From positions 1 to 54,066 of the forward strand of contig JAHREW010000045.1 in assembly GCA_020883125.1 (NCBI GenBank): 54,066 nucleotides of DNA. The letters run 5' to 3'. This DNA comes from Microcoleus sp. CAWBG506. Its GTDB lineage: Bacteria > Cyanobacteriota > Cyanobacteriia > Cyanobacteriales > Microcoleaceae. Under the pieces are notes generated by a model. That model searched no databases. It was given only the letters and a program-made list of their open reading frames with translations, and was not told the DNA's origin. A program made the position numbers and the translations under genes. This document shows, in pieces, positions 8,799 to 17,813 of the stretch (position 1 is the first letter of the stretch; each line of letters begins with the position of its first letter).

Positions 8799-10028
8799 TT
8801 ATCCAGATTTTCGATCGAGTAGATCTTGGCACAATTGGAAAAAAAATTCACCTTTAACATCCCAATCATATACTTCTTTGACGCGCTTTCTACCTGCTTC
8901 ACCCAAACGCGATCGCCCTAAAGGATCTTTGCCTAAACACACTATAGCTTCTGCTAAACCTTCCACAGCGCGATCGGGGTCTGTAGCCGGAACCTTAATG
9001 CCCGTTTCAGCAGTCACCTGAGTAGCAGGACCACCCAAATCCAAACAAATCACCGGACGACCTATCCCCATCATTTCAGTGCAGACAAAACCCCCAGAAT
9101 CGTGTAAACTAGGGTGGAGGAGAACGTGAGATTCCCCCATTTTAGAAAGAGTTTCACCACGAGGTAGAGAACCCCAAAAATGAACCTGGTTTCTGATTCC
9201 CAATTCTGTTACCAAAGTTTCCAAACGCTGCCTTTCTGGACCATCTCCCACAATCCAGTATTCCGATTGGTCCAGCTTCGCCTCCGCAAATGCACGGAGT
9301 CCCAAGTGCACTCCTTTCCAGTGTAAGAGACGACCGACACTGATGAATCTAATGGGTTGTTCCGGGGGAGTTGGCAATTTTGCTAGTGCTTGAATTTCCG
9401 GCTGAGACAAACCGACTTGCGAGAAAATTTTCACATTTTTTGCTTTCAGAAATCGTAGTCTTGCCGCCGTTTCTTCGGTAGTTGCTAACGCGACAACACT
9501 GCGACGCGCCGTCAACCCTACAAAAGGATCGCGTTCCCCCAATCTTTGAGCCCATTCCCGGAGAGTTTCGTAAATTTTGCCCCGGCGACTAAAATCTTGC
9601 CAAAAAGGCTTTGGTGCTGCTTCTGCACCTCCCACAGGTCCCCAAATGAAAGGCTGCGGTAATAATGCTAGGAAGCTGGGAGACCAATGTTTCACATAAG
9701 TTACGTGCTGTATTATGTCAAAACCGATCGCGCGATCGAGTTTCCGAGCGATAAAATAAGCCCAGATTTGCCACAAATAGTAGTGAAATTGCAGCAATCC
9801 TTGTTTCCCCTTCCAATCTTCGCTCCACCCAAAGGGGTCAAAATAAATAAAATGTATATTGGGTACTGGATTGCGTTCTAATTCTGCTTCTATGTACGAT
9901 CGACAAAAAGTGCGAGTAAATACCCAAGTTTCGTGATATTTAGCAGCTTGAATCACTGTATGCCATCCGACTCCCTCTTCAGAGCCGAGATTTGGTTCGC
10001 AAGCAAAAGCGGATAATAAAATTTTCAT
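8799..10028 (-). CDS. GT4-type glycosyltransferase
   Basis: The 409-residue enzyme has a clear GT-B layout. The N-terminal block SAFACEPNLGSEEGVGW (about residues 6-22) is the Gly-rich acceptor-domain motif of one GT4 subgroup. In the C-terminal domain, ISVGRLLHWKGVHLGL (about 236-252) and FVCTEMMGIGRPVICLD (about 325-342) bind the donor. It is cytoplasmic. It lies in the minus-strand polysaccharide series between the epimerase and another GT4 gene. A heptamer tandem array sits immediately upstream of its ATG. Confidence 0.87.
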   Translation of the reverse strand: MKILLSAFACEPNLGSEEGVGWHTVIQAAKYHETWVFTRTFCRSYIEAELERNPVPNIHFIYFDPFGWSEDWKGKQGLLQFHYYLWQIWAYFIARKLDRAIGFDIIQHVTYVKHWSPSFLALLPQPFIWGPVGGAEAAPKPFWQDFSRRGKIYETLREWAQRLGERDPFVGLTARRSVVALATTEETAARLRFLKAKNVKIFSQVGLSQPEIQALAKLPTPPEQPIRFISVGRLLHWKGVHLGLRAFAEAKLDQSEYWIVGDGPERQRLETLVTELGIRNQVHFWGSLPRGETLSKMGESHVLLHPSLHDSGGFVCTEMMGIGRPVICLDLGGPATQVTAETGIKVPATDPDRAVEGLAEAIVCLGKDPLGRSRLGEAGRKRVKEVYDWDVKGEFFFQLCQDLLDRKSG

Positions 10029-10036
10029 CAGTGATT

Positions 10037-10085
10037 GGTTATTGGTTATTGGTTATTAGTTATTAGTTATTAGTTATTGGTTCTT
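10037..10085. repeat. Heptanucleotide tandem repeat array (7 copies)
   Basis: Three GGTTATT, three AGTTATT and one GGTTCTT units lie head to tail without interruption. Short heptamer repeats (STRRs) are a known feature of filamentous cyanobacterial intergenic DNA. The array starts 8 bases before the ATG of the downstream minus-strand gene and so occupies its ribosome-binding region. Confidence 0.85.
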
Positions 10086-10113
10086 CCCATAACAACTAAC
10101 AACTCACAACTAA

Positions 10114-11268
10114 CTAATGACTGCTTTTCATCAAAAAAGATATAACTTCGACATAACCTTTAGCCGCCGTTTCAGGAGTTTTTTGAGCAATTAGCTGTCG
10201 CGATCGCTCCCCCATCGACTCAATCAAATCAGGATTATCTAGAAAAACTTGCATCTTTTCTGCTAACTCCTGAGCCTGACTAGGGTCGAAAACATAACCG
10301 TTTTCCCCTGACACAATCAATTCACAGGAAGCCGCACCCTTTGAACACAATACTGGTTTTCCAAACACCATGGCTTCTGGTACAACCATGCCCCAGACAT
10401 CCTCAAAAGTAGGAAATACTAAAATATCAGCTTGGTCAAAGTAAGTGCCCAAACTTCCGTAATCTACCCATCCCACCCACTTTACTTGTTCGTAAAAATC
10501 TTGTTCTCTAATAAAACTTTCCAATTCCTCCTGCTGGTCTCCCTTGCCAACAATCAGTAAAGTATAATCAGAATATCCTTGTTTTTTGAGCAGAGCACAA
10601 GCTTCTAACAGCGTCTTAATTCCTTTTCTGGCAGTAATGCGCCCCACATATAAAAAAATCGGCTGCTTGAGGTCTAATTTTTTGACCTTAGTTGTGGACA
10701 AAGGTTTCAGCAGTGTTTCCGCATCGGGAACTAAATAAGTTCTCGTAAAAACTTCCGCTTCTGGTACATTCAGCGCTTCTATCAAATATCTTTTTCCCGC
10801 TTCGCTGTTAGAAACAAAAGCATCCGCAAACTTCGCTAATATACGTCTGACAGATGTCCGAAAACTTGAATCTCGAAAATCTGTGTTTGGGGAACTACCA
10901 TCATAAATAATGGCAATTCGCCACCGACAAAGGGGTTTTAGAAGCACCACCAAGACAGTCCACAAAGAAAAAGCTTGAGGAAAAACTACATGAGGTCTAA
11001 ATTTGAGCAAATGACCGATGATACTGGGTGATACGGCGATGAAACCGCGATCGTACCCTGTTTCAATCTTTTCCGTTTCCACAAACTTAGTCTCCCCTAC
11101 CAATACAATCGAAGATGCTCCCGGTAGCGTCGGATCGAATCCAGACCAAACACGACCAGTATAAAAAACTGTATTCTTAAATACTTTGGTAAATTCTCTC
11201 AATACTGGCTGCCAGTAAGCTCCCAATTCGACTTCCGGGACTAGCCAAGCGACGCGGATTTCATCCAT
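10114..11268 (-). CDS. GT4-type glycosyltransferase
   Basis: The 384-residue protein starts at the ATG at 11268 (MDEIRVAWLVPE), with AAGGTG six bases upstream; a GTG three codons earlier is less likely. The donor-binding domain shows FLYVGRITARKGIKTLLEA (about residues 205-223), LLIVGKGDQ and PEAMVFGKPVLCS with the late catalytic-region glutamate. It is a retaining GT-B enzyme in the polysaccharide series. The gene upstream, a GT2 enzyme, is 34 bases away. Specificity is unknown. Confidence 0.86.
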   Translation of the reverse strand: MDEIRVAWLVPEVELGAYWQPVLREFTKVFKNTVFYTGRVWSGFDPTLPGASSIVLVGETKFVETEKIETGYDRGFIAVSPSIIGHLLKFRPHVVFPQAFSLWTVLVVLLKPLCRWRIAIIYDGSSPNTDFRDSSFRTSVRRILAKFADAFVSNSEAGKRYLIEALNVPEAEVFTRTYLVPDAETLLKPLSTTKVKKLDLKQPIFLYVGRITARKGIKTLLEACALLKKQGYSDYTLLIVGKGDQQEELESFIREQDFYEQVKWVGWVDYGSLGTYFDQADILVFPTFEDVWGMVVPEAMVFGKPVLCSKGAASCELIVSGENGYVFDPSQAQELAEKMQVFLDNPDLIESMGERSRQLIAQKTPETAAKGYVEVISFLMKSSH

Positions 11269-11302
11269 GCGATTCACCTTTTAGTTGTAGGAGTAGAACT
11301 CA

Positions 11303-12184
11303 TTAGCCACGATAGCCTACAGGCCCTCGGCGGAGTGAGGTGAGAATCAACCTCAAATAAGGTAGGAGCCAATATATCGGCCACAATATATTTGTGTGCC
11401 GCTGTACGAGCACTTTCGACTCTTTTGGACTAAAACCCTTGGGTTGCATTACCTTTTTCCACCGATCGAGCAAACTCATGTTCGGGTCTTCCCAGCAGTT
11501 ACCCTCAGACGGGTTAGTCGAACAGGTTCCGACGTATCCGGGGACTACCCAAACTGTACAGTTTTGTTGCACCGATCGCAAACCGTAGTCAATATCTCCC
11601 ATGCTGTGAATGAAAGTTGGGTCTAAGTTACCCACTACTTCAACTACCTCTGGCGGTATCAAAACGCAGTTGCCGTTCATTGTACTGCACTGTTGAGCTT
11701 CTGCGATCGGTTCCAGCAGGCGAAAATGCAGAGGGTGCCACCAGCTAGTCCGCAACCAGCCCCCGTAAGTCAGCGCCCCAGTTGTCGCATCGCGAGTAGA
11801 ACCCACTGCAATCGCTCGCCTGTGACCTTGCTCCGCCAAGCTTCTGGACGTTGCCAGCATAGTGTTCACAGCCGACGGTTCCAGTACAGTGTCATCGTTG
11901 AGCCAGAGGTAGTAGTCATAATCATGCTTCATCGCTGCGGCCAATCCTTGCCGCATTCCGCCATTCCAAAACAAATTCCCATCTGCGCCCAGCAATTTCA
12001 CCTGGGGATAAGTCTCCTGCACCGCTTCGGGAGTACCATCAGTGCTGGCAGCATCCACTAAGTAGACTACCAGCAATACATCTGCTGGTAGTACCTGATT
12101 GAATAGTGCCGCGAGACTAGCTAAGGTCTTTTGCTTGCGATTGTGGCAAGTTATGATTGTCGCTATAGTGCTGTGTGGTTTCAT
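11303..12184 (-). CDS. GT2-family glycosyltransferase
   Basis: The 293-residue GT-A enzyme begins at the ATG at 12184; the TTG one codon earlier is not needed. TIATIITCHNRKQKT (about 5-20) opens the fold, VDAASTDGT follows, and the DxD-type metal site is LWLNDDTVLEP at about residues 94-104. FWNGGMRQGL matches rhamnosyl/galactosyl-transferase-like GT2 enzymes. No membrane helices are obvious, so it would act on the cytoplasmic face. Its start lies back to back with the FkbM gene (47 bases between start codons), so this small gap must hold two divergent start signals. Confidence 0.84.
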   Translation of the reverse strand: MKPHSTIATIITCHNRKQKTLASLAALFNQVLPADVLLVVYLVDAASTDGTPEAVQETYPQVKLLGADGNLFWNGGMRQGLAAAMKHDYDYYLWLNDDTVLEPSAVNTMLATSRSLAEQGHRRAIAVGSTRDATTGALTYGGWLRTSWWHPLHFRLLEPIAEAQQCSTMNGNCVLIPPEVVEVVGNLDPTFIHSMGDIDYGLRSVQQNCTVWVVPGYVGTCSTNPSEGNCWEDPNMSLLDRWKKVMQPKGFSPKESKVLVQRHTNILWPIYWLLPYLRLILTSLRRGPVGYRG

Positions 12185-12231
12185 CAATCTATAATAGTTT
12201 CATTCAATATTATTGTAGTCTGGAAAAAATT

Positions 12232-12990
12232 ATGAGGCAATTCCTAAAAAAAATAGCGTACCAAATGCTTAAGCCTGTGGGATTTGATGTCCCGCGAAAA
12301 GGCATGAGAACATCTATGTACGGTATGCTCGATCAGTTGATCGAGTTGGGTTTTCAACCAGAAACAGTTATAGATGTCGGCGTTGCCTACGGGACTTTTG
12401 AATTGTACGAAAAGTTTCCCACAACCAATTTCTTACTGGTAGAGCCTTTGATCGAATACGAGAAAAATTTAAAAGCAATTTGTCAAAAATACCATGCTCA
12501 GTATATCATGGCCGGCGCCGGCGCTCAAGCGGGAAATATTACGATTAATGTTCACCCTCAACTCTACGGATCTTCTACTCTTAACGAGTCAGAAGGGAGT
12601 CTTGCCGACGGTGTACCCAGAGAAATTCCTCTAGTTGTTCTCGATGATGTGTGCCGGGAAAAAAACTTAAAACCGCCTTATTTATTGAAAATTGATGTCC
12701 AAGGTGCCGAGTTGAATGTTTTAGATGGCTGTCGTCAGATGCTTGAGGATACAGAAGTAATCATACTGGAAGTATCCCTGTTTCAATTTTTTGTTGGTGG
12801 CCCGCAATTATACGATGTTGTGAGTTATATGAAAGAGCGCGGATTCGTTACCTACGATATTTTTGGAGGTTACATCCGCCCTCTCGATGGAGCGTTGGCT
12901 CAAGTAGATATGGTGTTTGTTAAAGAAAATGGACTATTTAGAAAGTCTCATTTTTTTGCGACACCACAGCAGCGGAAACAGTTAGTTTAA
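12232..12990 (+). CDS. FkbM-family methyltransferase
   Basis: The 252-residue protein starts at the ATG at 12232 (MRQFLKKIAYQ). The SAM site is TVIDVGVAYGTFELYEKFP (about 43-61), followed by LLVEPL; LLKIDVQGAELNVLDG at about 151-166 is the typical FkbM motif. Such enzymes commonly O-methylate sugar residues in polysaccharides. It is the only plus-strand gene inside the minus-strand series. Its stop codon overlaps the stop codon of the convergent glycosyltransferase by three bases. This orientation suggests independent insertion or regulation. Confidence 0.86.
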   Translation: MRQFLKKIAYQMLKPVGFDVPRKGMRTSMYGMLDQLIELGFQPETVIDVGVAYGTFELYEKFPTTNFLLVEPLIEYEKNLKAICQKYHAQYIMAGAGAQAGNITINVHPQLYGSSTLNESEGSLADGVPREIPLVVLDDVCREKNLKPPYLLKIDVQGAELNVLDGCRQMLEDTEVIILEVSLFQFFVGGPQLYDVVSYMKERGFVTYDIFGGYIRPLDGALAQVDMVFVKENGLFRKSHFFATPQQRKQLV

Positions 12991-14252
12991 TTCGCTGCAC
13001 TGTTGGGGGCGCTGGCGAGTTCCGAAAACAGCGACAAGTAGCGGCGAGCTTGTATCTCAGAGCTAAATTCTTGTTCGACTTTCTGGCGCGCCCTAGTGCA
13101 GAGTTTTTGGTGTCGATCGGGATTTTCTAGTACCCATGCAATACCTGTAGCTAAATCTTCTGTTTCATAAGGTTTAGCTAAGTAGCCATTGGAGCCATGC
13201 TCGATCAAATCTGGCATTCCCCCAATCTTGAATCCGACACTGGGGATGCCACAGGCTGCCGCTTCCATCACCGTATTCGGTAAATTATCATAAACAGAAG
13301 GAGCCACAAACACATCCGCTGCTGCATAAACTATTGCTAGGGAAACGTCATCAGCGAATTTACCTAAGTAATGCGTGTTAAAACCAAGTTCAATCGGATT
13401 GGCTGTTCCCGAAGAGCCAAAAACTAGCAACTGTATGCGATCGTTCCAGCCCGATTTACTGAGACTTTGCAAAGCCGGTACCAGCAAGTTAAATCCTTTC
13501 CACCGATCGCCCGTACCGCTAGCACCGCCAAAGAGTACAATTTGTTTATCTTGAGGTAAATTCAGGATTTCTCTAGCCCATTGCCGATTGATGGGTTTGT
13601 ACTTTTGAGTATTAATCCCATTCGGAATTACCTCAATTCGCTTGTCTTTAAACAGAGCACTAGAACTAGCACATTTCGCCAGCCAAGCACTAGGGCTAAC
13701 CAAAATTAAGTTAAGATTTTTCCAAGCTTTCGCTTTCCTGTGCCACACCCAACGCGACAAATCCCCCTCCTTGCTGCTGTGGAGTTGGTGACAGCTACCG
13801 CAAGATTCAGTATAGCGATCGCACTCTTCGCTATAGTGACATCCACCCGTGAAAGGCCACATATCATGGAGAGTCCAGACTAGGGGTTTATTAAACTTGG
13901 GAATGGTTTCTACTTGCATATAGCCACCACAAACCCAGTGCAAATTAATAATATCTGGTTGGATTTTGGCCACCTTCGCAGCCAGAGAGTCAGGCAGCCA
14001 TTGAGGAGAAAAAATCACAGGATTCCTCTCAGGATAAAGCCGCAATGGAGCATTTGATATAGTCGAAATAATCTTATCAAACTTGTTGGCTACCCCATCC
14101 TGTGACACAATGACATTTGCATCCCCACTTATCTTATTTTTCACCAGCATTTGGGAAGAGACCCCAATCCCCTGCAAACTTTCGTGCAGTCTATAAGCAG
14201 CGCGGGCTGCACCACCTTCAGTATCAGAACTATTGAGAACTACAACCTTCAT
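12987..14252 (-). CDS. GT4-type glycosyltransferase
   Basis: The 421-residue enzyme starts with MKVVVLNSSDTEGGAARAAY; the GGAARAAYRLH motif is typical of a GT4 subgroup. WTLHDMWPFTGGCHYSEEC at about 125-145, with nearby Cys residues (CDRYTESCGSC), is also common in this subgroup and may bind a metal. The donor domain shows VLFGGASGTGDRWKGFNLL and VMEAAACGIPSVGF. It is cytoplasmic and is transcribed with the other minus-strand polysaccharide genes. It converges with the FkbM gene, with overlapping stop codons. Confidence 0.86.
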   Translation of the reverse strand: MKVVVLNSSDTEGGAARAAYRLHESLQGIGVSSQMLVKNKISGDANVIVSQDGVANKFDKIISTISNAPLRLYPERNPVIFSPQWLPDSLAAKVAKIQPDIINLHWVCGGYMQVETIPKFNKPLVWTLHDMWPFTGGCHYSEECDRYTESCGSCHQLHSSKEGDLSRWVWHRKAKAWKNLNLILVSPSAWLAKCASSSALFKDKRIEVIPNGINTQKYKPINRQWAREILNLPQDKQIVLFGGASGTGDRWKGFNLLVPALQSLSKSGWNDRIQLLVFGSSGTANPIELGFNTHYLGKFADDVSLAIVYAAADVFVAPSVYDNLPNTVMEAAACGIPSVGFKIGGMPDLIEHGSNGYLAKPYETEDLATGIAWVLENPDRHQKLCTRARQKVEQEFSSEIQARRYLSLFSELASAPNSAAN

Positions 14253-14283
14253 CTACCTTGCCTGTCCTCTAGATTTAGAACGT

Positions 14284-15222
14284 CTAATGCGATCGAATTT
14301 GTGTCAACACTTTATGGACTTTTCTTTGCACCTTCTTTAGCAACGGTGGATCGTAATCATACAGAGTATTTTGAGTAAAATTATCTGCTTGGGTGTCGCG
14401 AATTGCAAAGGGTGGGTGTTTCAACGGAAATGTTAGGGCTTCCGCCGCCATATTATTATATGGACTGCTGACATCCCCCGTGTGAGTTCCTCCGCTACCA
14501 TACCCGATATTAGAAGCTAAATTGACATTAGCCAGAATATTCATACCATTTTGAATAAAGCTAGCAAAAGCCCACTGGAAATCCCAAGTATCTATTTTTT
14601 GCTCATAACAAAGCTCAAAAGTCTTTGTCCAAACTTTTACAGCTTGCGGATCTCCCAGTACATCAGCCAAAAAATTACCATCGCGAATGGACGGCCACAA
14701 CTTCATATCTAAATCGTAGTGCTGCCAAGCTCGTCTCCAAGTCGCCCAACTCCAGCAGTGATTGTAGCGAGAAAAGTAGTAGCTGTAATCAGTTCTTTTC
14801 CGCCCAAACTGGACATTTTGACCGGAGATTGACATGATTCGGCGATCGTCTCGGTAGCGATCGAGCAATTCTTCAGCAAAACGGAAAAATGTCGGATGAG
14901 GCAAACAGTCATCCTCAATAATAATCGCCTCTTCCACCATCTCAAATACCCAATTGATACCACTCGAAACCCTTAGCCGACAGCCCAGATTTACGTCAGC
15001 ATAATTTTTCAATACTTCGCAGTCCCAATCTACTCGCTCAATAATGGCCCGAACGCGATCGCAATCTCGGTCTTCCCCCGGTTTATCTGCACGGGGTCCG
15101 TCAGCAACTACTAAAAGTTTCGGTGGCTTGACTTTGCGAATTTCTGCAAACACCCTTTCGGTTTCTTCCGGGCGTTTAAAAATAATAAATGCGACGGGAG
15201 TCTTCAATTGCCAATCCAACAT
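14284..15222 (-). CDS. GT-A glycosyltransferase, HpnI/hemolytic-protein-like
   Basis: The 312-residue protein has a nucleotide-diphospho-sugar transferase fold. TPVAFIIFKRPEETERVF opens it (about 8-25), VVADGPRADKPGED follows, and IIIEDDCLPHPTFFRF at about 97-112 holds the DxD-like acidic site. The downstream YFSRYNHCWSWATWRRAW is typical of proteins once annotated as HlpA-like. No membrane helix is visible. It sits between the GT4 gene and the unknown gene in the minus-strand series. Donor and linkage are unknown. Confidence 0.8.
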   Translation of the reverse strand: MLDWQLKTPVAFIIFKRPEETERVFAEIRKVKPPKLLVVADGPRADKPGEDRDCDRVRAIIERVDWDCEVLKNYADVNLGCRLRVSSGINWVFEMVEEAIIIEDDCLPHPTFFRFAEELLDRYRDDRRIMSISGQNVQFGRKRTDYSYYFSRYNHCWSWATWRRAWQHYDLDMKLWPSIRDGNFLADVLGDPQAVKVWTKTFELCYEQKIDTWDFQWAFASFIQNGMNILANVNLASNIGYGSGGTHTGDVSSPYNNMAAEALTFPLKHPPFAIRDTQADNFTQNTLYDYDPPLLKKVQRKVHKVLTQIRSH

Positions 15223-15242
15223 TTAAATTCTCTACTATAATT

Positions 15243-16442
15243 TTAATTCACAACATCAGCAGTCATATAGGATTTAAACTCAGCAAAAGTCAGAACCATC
15301 ACAGTCGCTATGAATGCCAGTGTATCATTTTTCGTCTGATACGGCAAAAATCTATAGCGACCAGAAGCCATTCTAGGGTTGCTTTCTTGGTAGATAATAT
15401 CTTGAGCAAAGTTGCCCCAGCGCTCATCTATTAAATCAATGGTCATGCCAGCATGGGCCGAAGGCAGTAGCATATTAGAGCCGTGCAGACCAATTACTAA
15501 ACGGCTTTCTGCATACAAGTGGCATATTTCCTGTTCAATTTTTTCAGTAAAACTATCCACCCTATAATCTTTAATCCATTCTGGGAACTTAGTTGTTGTC
15601 CCCAGACCAGCCACTGCAAATTTAGCCGCTGGTATCTGCAACCTGATTTTCTTAAATACTTCCTGAATCATCAAATTTTGGAGCCCTAGTGCAATTTTTT
15701 GACACTTAAGCTTTCTCAAAACTCGGAACAAAAAACGATTAACTAACAAACGATCTTCGCGCCAGATAAAAGTAATTTTGATTTCTTCTCCCTCAAAATT
15801 GTGTTTGGGTACTCTAGTAAACTTGGTGATGTCAAACCGACTCGGATGAGAATAGGCTTCGCTGACATAAATCTCCTCAAAACGTTTAGTTTCTTCCTGC
15901 ACAAACTCGGCAAAGCTGGGGTAATAATTCAGACCATTTTTTAAAGAGATAGGTACTGTCCAGACTTCCGCCACTCCTTCGGGAACCATCCACCTTAAAA
16001 ACTTAGGGACGATCGTAATTAGCCCAAATTCCGGGTTGCAATCCAAGTGTCTTTCTGCATTGAGTAACTTTAACAGGGAGTGACCGTAAAGATAGTCAAT
16101 ACAGTTTAAGATGATTACCCGATCGCACTTCTTAAAAATTTCTTTGGTGATTTCAAGTTTCTCAGGTCTAGGATTTTGGAGTGAATGCAGTAAGGGTTTT
16201 CCTAACCATTCTCCCATCCTCTTATCCCCAGAAAAAATATCTCCTTTTGCTAAATCAACTTGAATGGATGTGTGAGACCCATGACCAACTCTCAAAACAT
16301 CGATTATTTCAGTGTCAGAGTCGTCTAACTTAGATTTCACACAAATCTGAATCCCCTGCCATAGCACCTCGATGGGTGTGAGTGCAGCACCTGTTCTGGG
16401 ACAATTGGATTGCTGCTGAATGTCGGGTTTGATTTTAATCAT
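15243..16442 (-). CDS. Unknown polysaccharide-locus protein, possible GT-B transferase
   Basis: The 399-residue protein has no family I can name with certainty. The C-terminal half holds SRLVIGLHGSNMLLPSAHAG (about 330-350), reminiscent of the 'HGAxLxN' donor-site loop of GT61/fucosyltransferase-like GT-B enzymes. The preceding AKFAVAGLGTTTKFP and KITFIWREDRLLVNRFL look like Rossmann strands. No signal peptide or membrane helix is seen. Its position among transferases, 21 bases upstream of one, supports a role in polysaccharide assembly. The IscB element lies immediately upstream and separates it from the flippase gene, so its original promoter or operon link may have been interrupted. Confidence 0.6.
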   Translation of the reverse strand: MIKIKPDIQQQSNCPRTGAALTPIEVLWQGIQICVKSKLDDSDTEIIDVLRVGHGSHTSIQVDLAKGDIFSGDKRMGEWLGKPLLHSLQNPRPEKLEITKEIFKKCDRVIILNCIDYLYGHSLLKLLNAERHLDCNPEFGLITIVPKFLRWMVPEGVAEVWTVPISLKNGLNYYPSFAEFVQEETKRFEEIYVSEAYSHPSRFDITKFTRVPKHNFEGEEIKITFIWREDRLLVNRFLFRVLRKLKCQKIALGLQNLMIQEVFKKIRLQIPAAKFAVAGLGTTTKFPEWIKDYRVDSFTEKIEQEICHLYAESRLVIGLHGSNMLLPSAHAGMTIDLIDERWGNFAQDIIYQESNPRMASGRYRFLPYQTKNDTLAFIATVMVLTFAEFKSYMTADVVN

Positions 16443-16466
16443 AAAAACCTCACGGGAGCTTGGTAA

Positions 16467-16487
16467 CCCAGTGGCTTTAGCCCTGGG
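16467..16487 (-). repeat. 3'-end hairpin of the IscB element
   Basis: CCCAG and CTGGG enclose an inner GGC...GCC pair around TTTA. Hairpins with a CTTTAG loop near the end are typical of IS200/IS605-type element ends recognised as single-stranded DNA by TnpA. It lies 43 bases after the iscB stop on the coding strand and could also act as a weak transcription end. Confidence 0.6.
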
Positions 16488-16529
16488 AGGAAAAGGGACG
16501 CAGGATAATTTAGTGTCCCGTCAAGAGTT

Positions 16530-17813
16530 TTAAAATCCATAATTGTATCCATCTTTTTGATGAATGGGAAAACAACATTTGTAGTTAATTCCTTGAATTA
16601 ATCCCTGGACTGCTGACACATTAAAACTGCCAGATGAGCGGACAGCGACCCTGCCCGTATAAGTGCCAATCTTTTTACCCGAAGTAACAACAGCTTTTAT
16701 AATGTCACCCGTCTGAAAACCTTTGACAAATTTTAATCTAGGAACGTACCGAGAAGGAAATCCAAACTTGTCTGTGCGACACATCTGTCTTGAACCATGT
16801 CCAGTGGCTTTGATATTTAGGGGTTGATTTGCTAATACAGAAATATTAGGCGCATCCCCTACGCAAACTGCATCAAAGAAGTGGGTTTTTGGTAATTTTA
16901 ACCGTAAACGGTTGAATTTGGTCAATCCGCCCGAACCCGTGACAATGACCTTGCCTGTTTCTTTCAGGCGATTAAACAAAGCCCATCGGGTTGAGTTGAC
17001 AGCAGCCGCATCCTTCAATGGGCGCTTAGCTTGTGCCAAGATTTTCTTCAAAATATCGGGCTTTCTCGCCAAGAATATCTTGATGTCCTTAGTCCCTTTT
17101 TTGGTATTACAAGGTTCACAGGCTAAGCACAGATTAGATACTCTATTGGTTCCACCTGATGATTTAGGATGAATGTGTTCAACTTGTAACGGTACATTTT
17201 CCACACCACAGTAAGCGCATCGTCTCTCCCATTTTTCAAGAATATACTCACGGACTTCGTAACCTTGCAACTTTCCTTGTTGATACTCAATTCCTGATAT
17301 TTCTGGGGTTTCCATTTTTGGCAAATCAAATCTGACTAATTCTTGAAAGATTGTGTGAACTGGTGCAAGTCTTGACAACTTGTTTACCCAAGTTAAAGTC
17401 GTTTCTACGCGGTGTCGAAGACTAGGGGCTAACCAACCTTCGGGTCTAGTTCGGTTCAAAAACCTCGCTTGACGATATCTTGTGTGCCGATTTCTGCGAC
17501 TGCGCCGTAGAGAGCGACGAGACTCTAGCAATGCCTTAATTGCTTGACCGCGATGAGTTAATTCAGCTACCCAGATTAGCTCGGAGTCTCGAAGTATAGC
17601 TATTCCAGTAACTTTTGAACCAGGGTCTATCTTTAAAGTTACAGGTTGCGGGTCTTGAGCCACCACTTTTTTCAAAATTATTGTGAAAGGGTAAAGTCGG
17701 AAAACTTTACATTTGCCAACCTTTAATAGTTTGCGTGCCAAAGACGGTTTGCATGGTATTAGTGGTTTGCGGTTAGCATCTAAAACGAAAACGTAATTTG
17801 GTTGGATAGACAT
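16530..17813 (-). CDS. iscB: IscB RNA-guided endonuclease (ancestor-type of Cas9)
   Basis: The 427-residue protein has the IscB domain order. An N-terminal PLMP-like domain (FVLDANRKPLIP, residues 9-20) leads to RuvC-I with KIDPGSK (D63). An Arg-rich bridge helix spans about 98-121. RuvC-II has FQELVRFD (E158). The HNH domain has zinc Cys pairs 199/202 and 232/235, with H213, H215, N227 and N236. RuvC-III has HFFDAV (H311, D314). GHGSRQMCRTDKFGFP at about 338-353 is an IscB hallmark before the C-terminal target-interacting domain. All expected catalytic residues are present, so it looks active. By family knowledge it would use an omega RNA, encoded just 5', to cut DNA matching the guide. Confidence 0.92.
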   Translation of the reverse strand: MSIQPNYVFVLDANRKPLIPCKPSLARKLLKVGKCKVFRLYPFTIILKKVVAQDPQPVTLKIDPGSKVTGIAILRDSELIWVAELTHRGQAIKALLESRRSLRRSRRNRHTRYRQARFLNRTRPEGWLAPSLRHRVETTLTWVNKLSRLAPVHTIFQELVRFDLPKMETPEISGIEYQQGKLQGYEVREYILEKWERRCAYCGVENVPLQVEHIHPKSSGGTNRVSNLCLACEPCNTKKGTKDIKIFLARKPDILKKILAQAKRPLKDAAAVNSTRWALFNRLKETGKVIVTGSGGLTKFNRLRLKLPKTHFFDAVCVGDAPNISVLANQPLNIKATGHGSRQMCRTDKFGFPSRYVPRLKFVKGFQTGDIIKAVVTSGKKIGTYTGRVAVRSSGSFNVSAVQGLIQGINYKCCFPIHQKDGYNYGF

